DNA from: Marinifilum breve
Lineage (GTDB): Bacteria; Bacteroidota; Bacteroidia; Bacteroidales; Marinifilaceae
NCBI RefSeq assembly: GCF_003202155.1
Contig: NZ_QFLI01000001.1
Span: 682,001-746,000, forward strand
DNA: 64,000 nt
Direction of reading: 5' to 3'
The position numbers and the translations under genes were made by a program. This document shows positions 62,960 to 64,000 of this stretch, piece by piece (the first letter of the stretch is position 1; the number at the start of each line of letters is the position of its first letter). Under the pieces are notes generated by a model. It was not told the DNA's origin. It saw only the letters and a list, made by a program, of their open reading frames with translations, and did not search any database.

Positions 62960-64000
62960 ATGCACAATAAGAACAACATTACTGAGAAGATTTATTGGGT
63001 AGGAACTAATGACCGTAGAACCCACATTTTTGAGAACTACTGGCCATTGCCAAAGGGTGTTGCTTATAACTCATATGTAATTGTAGATGAGAAGGTAGCC
63101 ATTGTTGACACAGTTGAAAAAGGTACAATGGATGAATACCTTGACAATATCGAGGAAGTACTTGATGGTCGAAAGGCAGATTACCTAATTGTGAATCACA
63201 TGGAACCTGATCACTCTGGTTCTATTCGTTCGTTGGTGGAACGCTATCCAGAAATGAAAATTGTGGGAAACAAGAAAACCTTCCCTATGTTGGAGCGTTA
63301 TTACGGTGTTAAAGACAATTTAATGGAAGTTAGAGAAGGTGACAGCATCGATTTGGGTGAACACAAACTGAATTTCTACATGGTTCCAATGTTACACTGG
63401 CCAGAAACTATGGTAACATTCGAATCAAACAATGGAATCCTGTTCTCTGGTGATGCTTTTGGTGCTTTCGGTACTCTTGATGGTGGTATTTTCGACGATG
63501 AACTTGATTTAGATTACTTAGAAGAAGAAATCAGCCGTTACTATTCAAATATTGTTGGTAAATATGGTCGTCCAACTCAAAATGCATTGAAAAAGTTAGG
63601 TGGTTTAGAAATCAAAATGATTTGTGCTACTCACGGTCCGATCTGGAGAACTCACATCGCTGATATTGTTGCCAAATACGACAAGTGGAGCCAATACAAA
63701 ACTGATGAAGGGTGTGTAATCGTTTATTCATCGATGTATGGTAACACAGAGAAAATGGCGGATAACATTGCTCGTCACTTGGTTAGAAAAGGAATCAAAA
63801 AAATCCGTATTCACGATTCATCAAAAACTCACCCTTCTTACATCATCAATGATATTTTCAGATATCGTGGAGTAATTTTAGGAAGTTGCGCATACAATGG
63901 TGATGTTTTCCCAACCATGGAAACTTTAATCAACGAATTAGAGCACATGGGAGTTAAGGATCATGTACTTGGCGTATTCGGATCTAAATCGTGGGGAGGC
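62960..64000 (+). CDS. Flavodiiron protein (FprA type A flavoprotein), partial
   Basis: The first 347 codons are present; the rest lies past the window. It reduces oxygen to water or nitric oxide to nitrous oxide. The N-terminal metallo-beta-lactamase-like domain has the diiron ligands His80-x-Glu82-x-Asp84-His85 (NHMEPDHSG), the next His in MLHWPETMVTF, Asp in LFSGDAFGAFG, and His in CATHGPIWRTH. The flavodoxin domain starts near 256 with VIVYSSMYGNTEKMAD (FMN phosphate loop). Start ATG at 62960 (MHNKNNITEKIYWVGTNDRR). It protects anaerobes from oxygen and NO, in line with the HcpR-like gene upstream. Confidence 0.96.
   Translation, partial: MHNKNNITEKIYWVGTNDRRTHIFENYWPLPKGVAYNSYVIVDEKVAIVDTVEKGTMDEYLDNIEEVLDGRKADYLIVNHMEPDHSGSIRSLVERYPEMKIVGNKKTFPMLERYYGVKDNLMEVREGDSIDLGEHKLNFYMVPMLHWPETMVTFESNNGILFSGDAFGAFGTLDGGIFDDELDLDYLEEEISRYYSNIVGKYGRPTQNALKKLGGLEIKMICATHGPIWRTHIADIVAKYDKWSQYKTDEGCVIVYSSMYGNTEKMADNIARHLVRKGIKKIRIHDSSKTHPSYIINDIFRYRGVILGSCAYNGDVFPTMETLINELEHMGVKDHVLGVFGSKSWGG

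Overview
The window looks like a chromosomal segment of an AT-rich Bacteroidota (Bacteroidetes), most likely an anaerobic or facultative marine member of the Marinilabiliales/Marinifilaceae type. This taxonomic call is an inference. It rests on a type IX secretion (type B) C-terminal sorting domain at 57335-59647, promoter boxes of the TAnnTTTG type, the RDD / SpoIIM / DUF4129 / DUF4350 / MoxR / DUF58 gene order, two-CW and DUF1835 proteins, weak Shine-Dalgarno sites, and anaerobic stress genes (flavodiiron protein, HcpR-like regulator). No phage, plasmid, IS, CRISPR, rRNA or tRNA was found.

Layout. 0-8 kb: TCA-cycle pair (citrate synthase cut by the window edge, aconitase), a small phosphoesterase, release factor 3 with a hotdog thioesterase, a 42-bp hairpin tandem array, then a glycosyltransferase plus LpxH-like phosphoesterase pair. 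8-13.6 kb: membrane histidine kinase, lipoprotein, SigZ-type ECF sigma factor, a cysteine-rich mini-protein and an RDD protein. 13.7-19.9 kb: tightly packed SpoIIM-family / membrane protein / DUF4129 / DUF4350 / MoxR / DUF58 operon. 19.9-38 kb: housekeeping and transport genes (cyclophilin lipoprotein, HAD hydrolases, class V aminotransferase fold, acyl-CoA synthetase, alkaline phosphatase, YibE/F, MATE, CPA2 antiporter with a coupled 45-residue mini-protein, SMR pump, Crp/Fnr regulators).

38-42.5 kb is an accessory island: five short same-strand ORFs (GNAT, DUF2007, small secreted or lipoproteins) separated by imperfect inverted-repeat elements, then about 530 bp of degenerate 21-bp tandem repeat. 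42.5-45.7 kb: katG with paired copies of a dispersed hairpin-rich repeat on both sides. 45.7-53.3 kb: secreted serine hydrolase, alpha/beta hydrolases, a membrane-spanning MutS-family ATPase, an HD phosphohydrolase and a GOLPH3-like protein.

53.4-57.1 kb is the most interesting locus: a four-gene set encoding a binding-protein-fold protein with no signal peptide, a HypB/UreG-like P-loop GTPase, a soluble ABC ATPase and a zinc-ribbon mini-protein, with no permease. Its predicted promoter carries a Crp/Fnr-type palindrome at a class II activator position. 57.3-64 kb: large T9SS-exported repeat protein, ABC-2 exporter pair, HcpR-like Crp/Fnr regulator, and a flavodiiron protein running off the window end.
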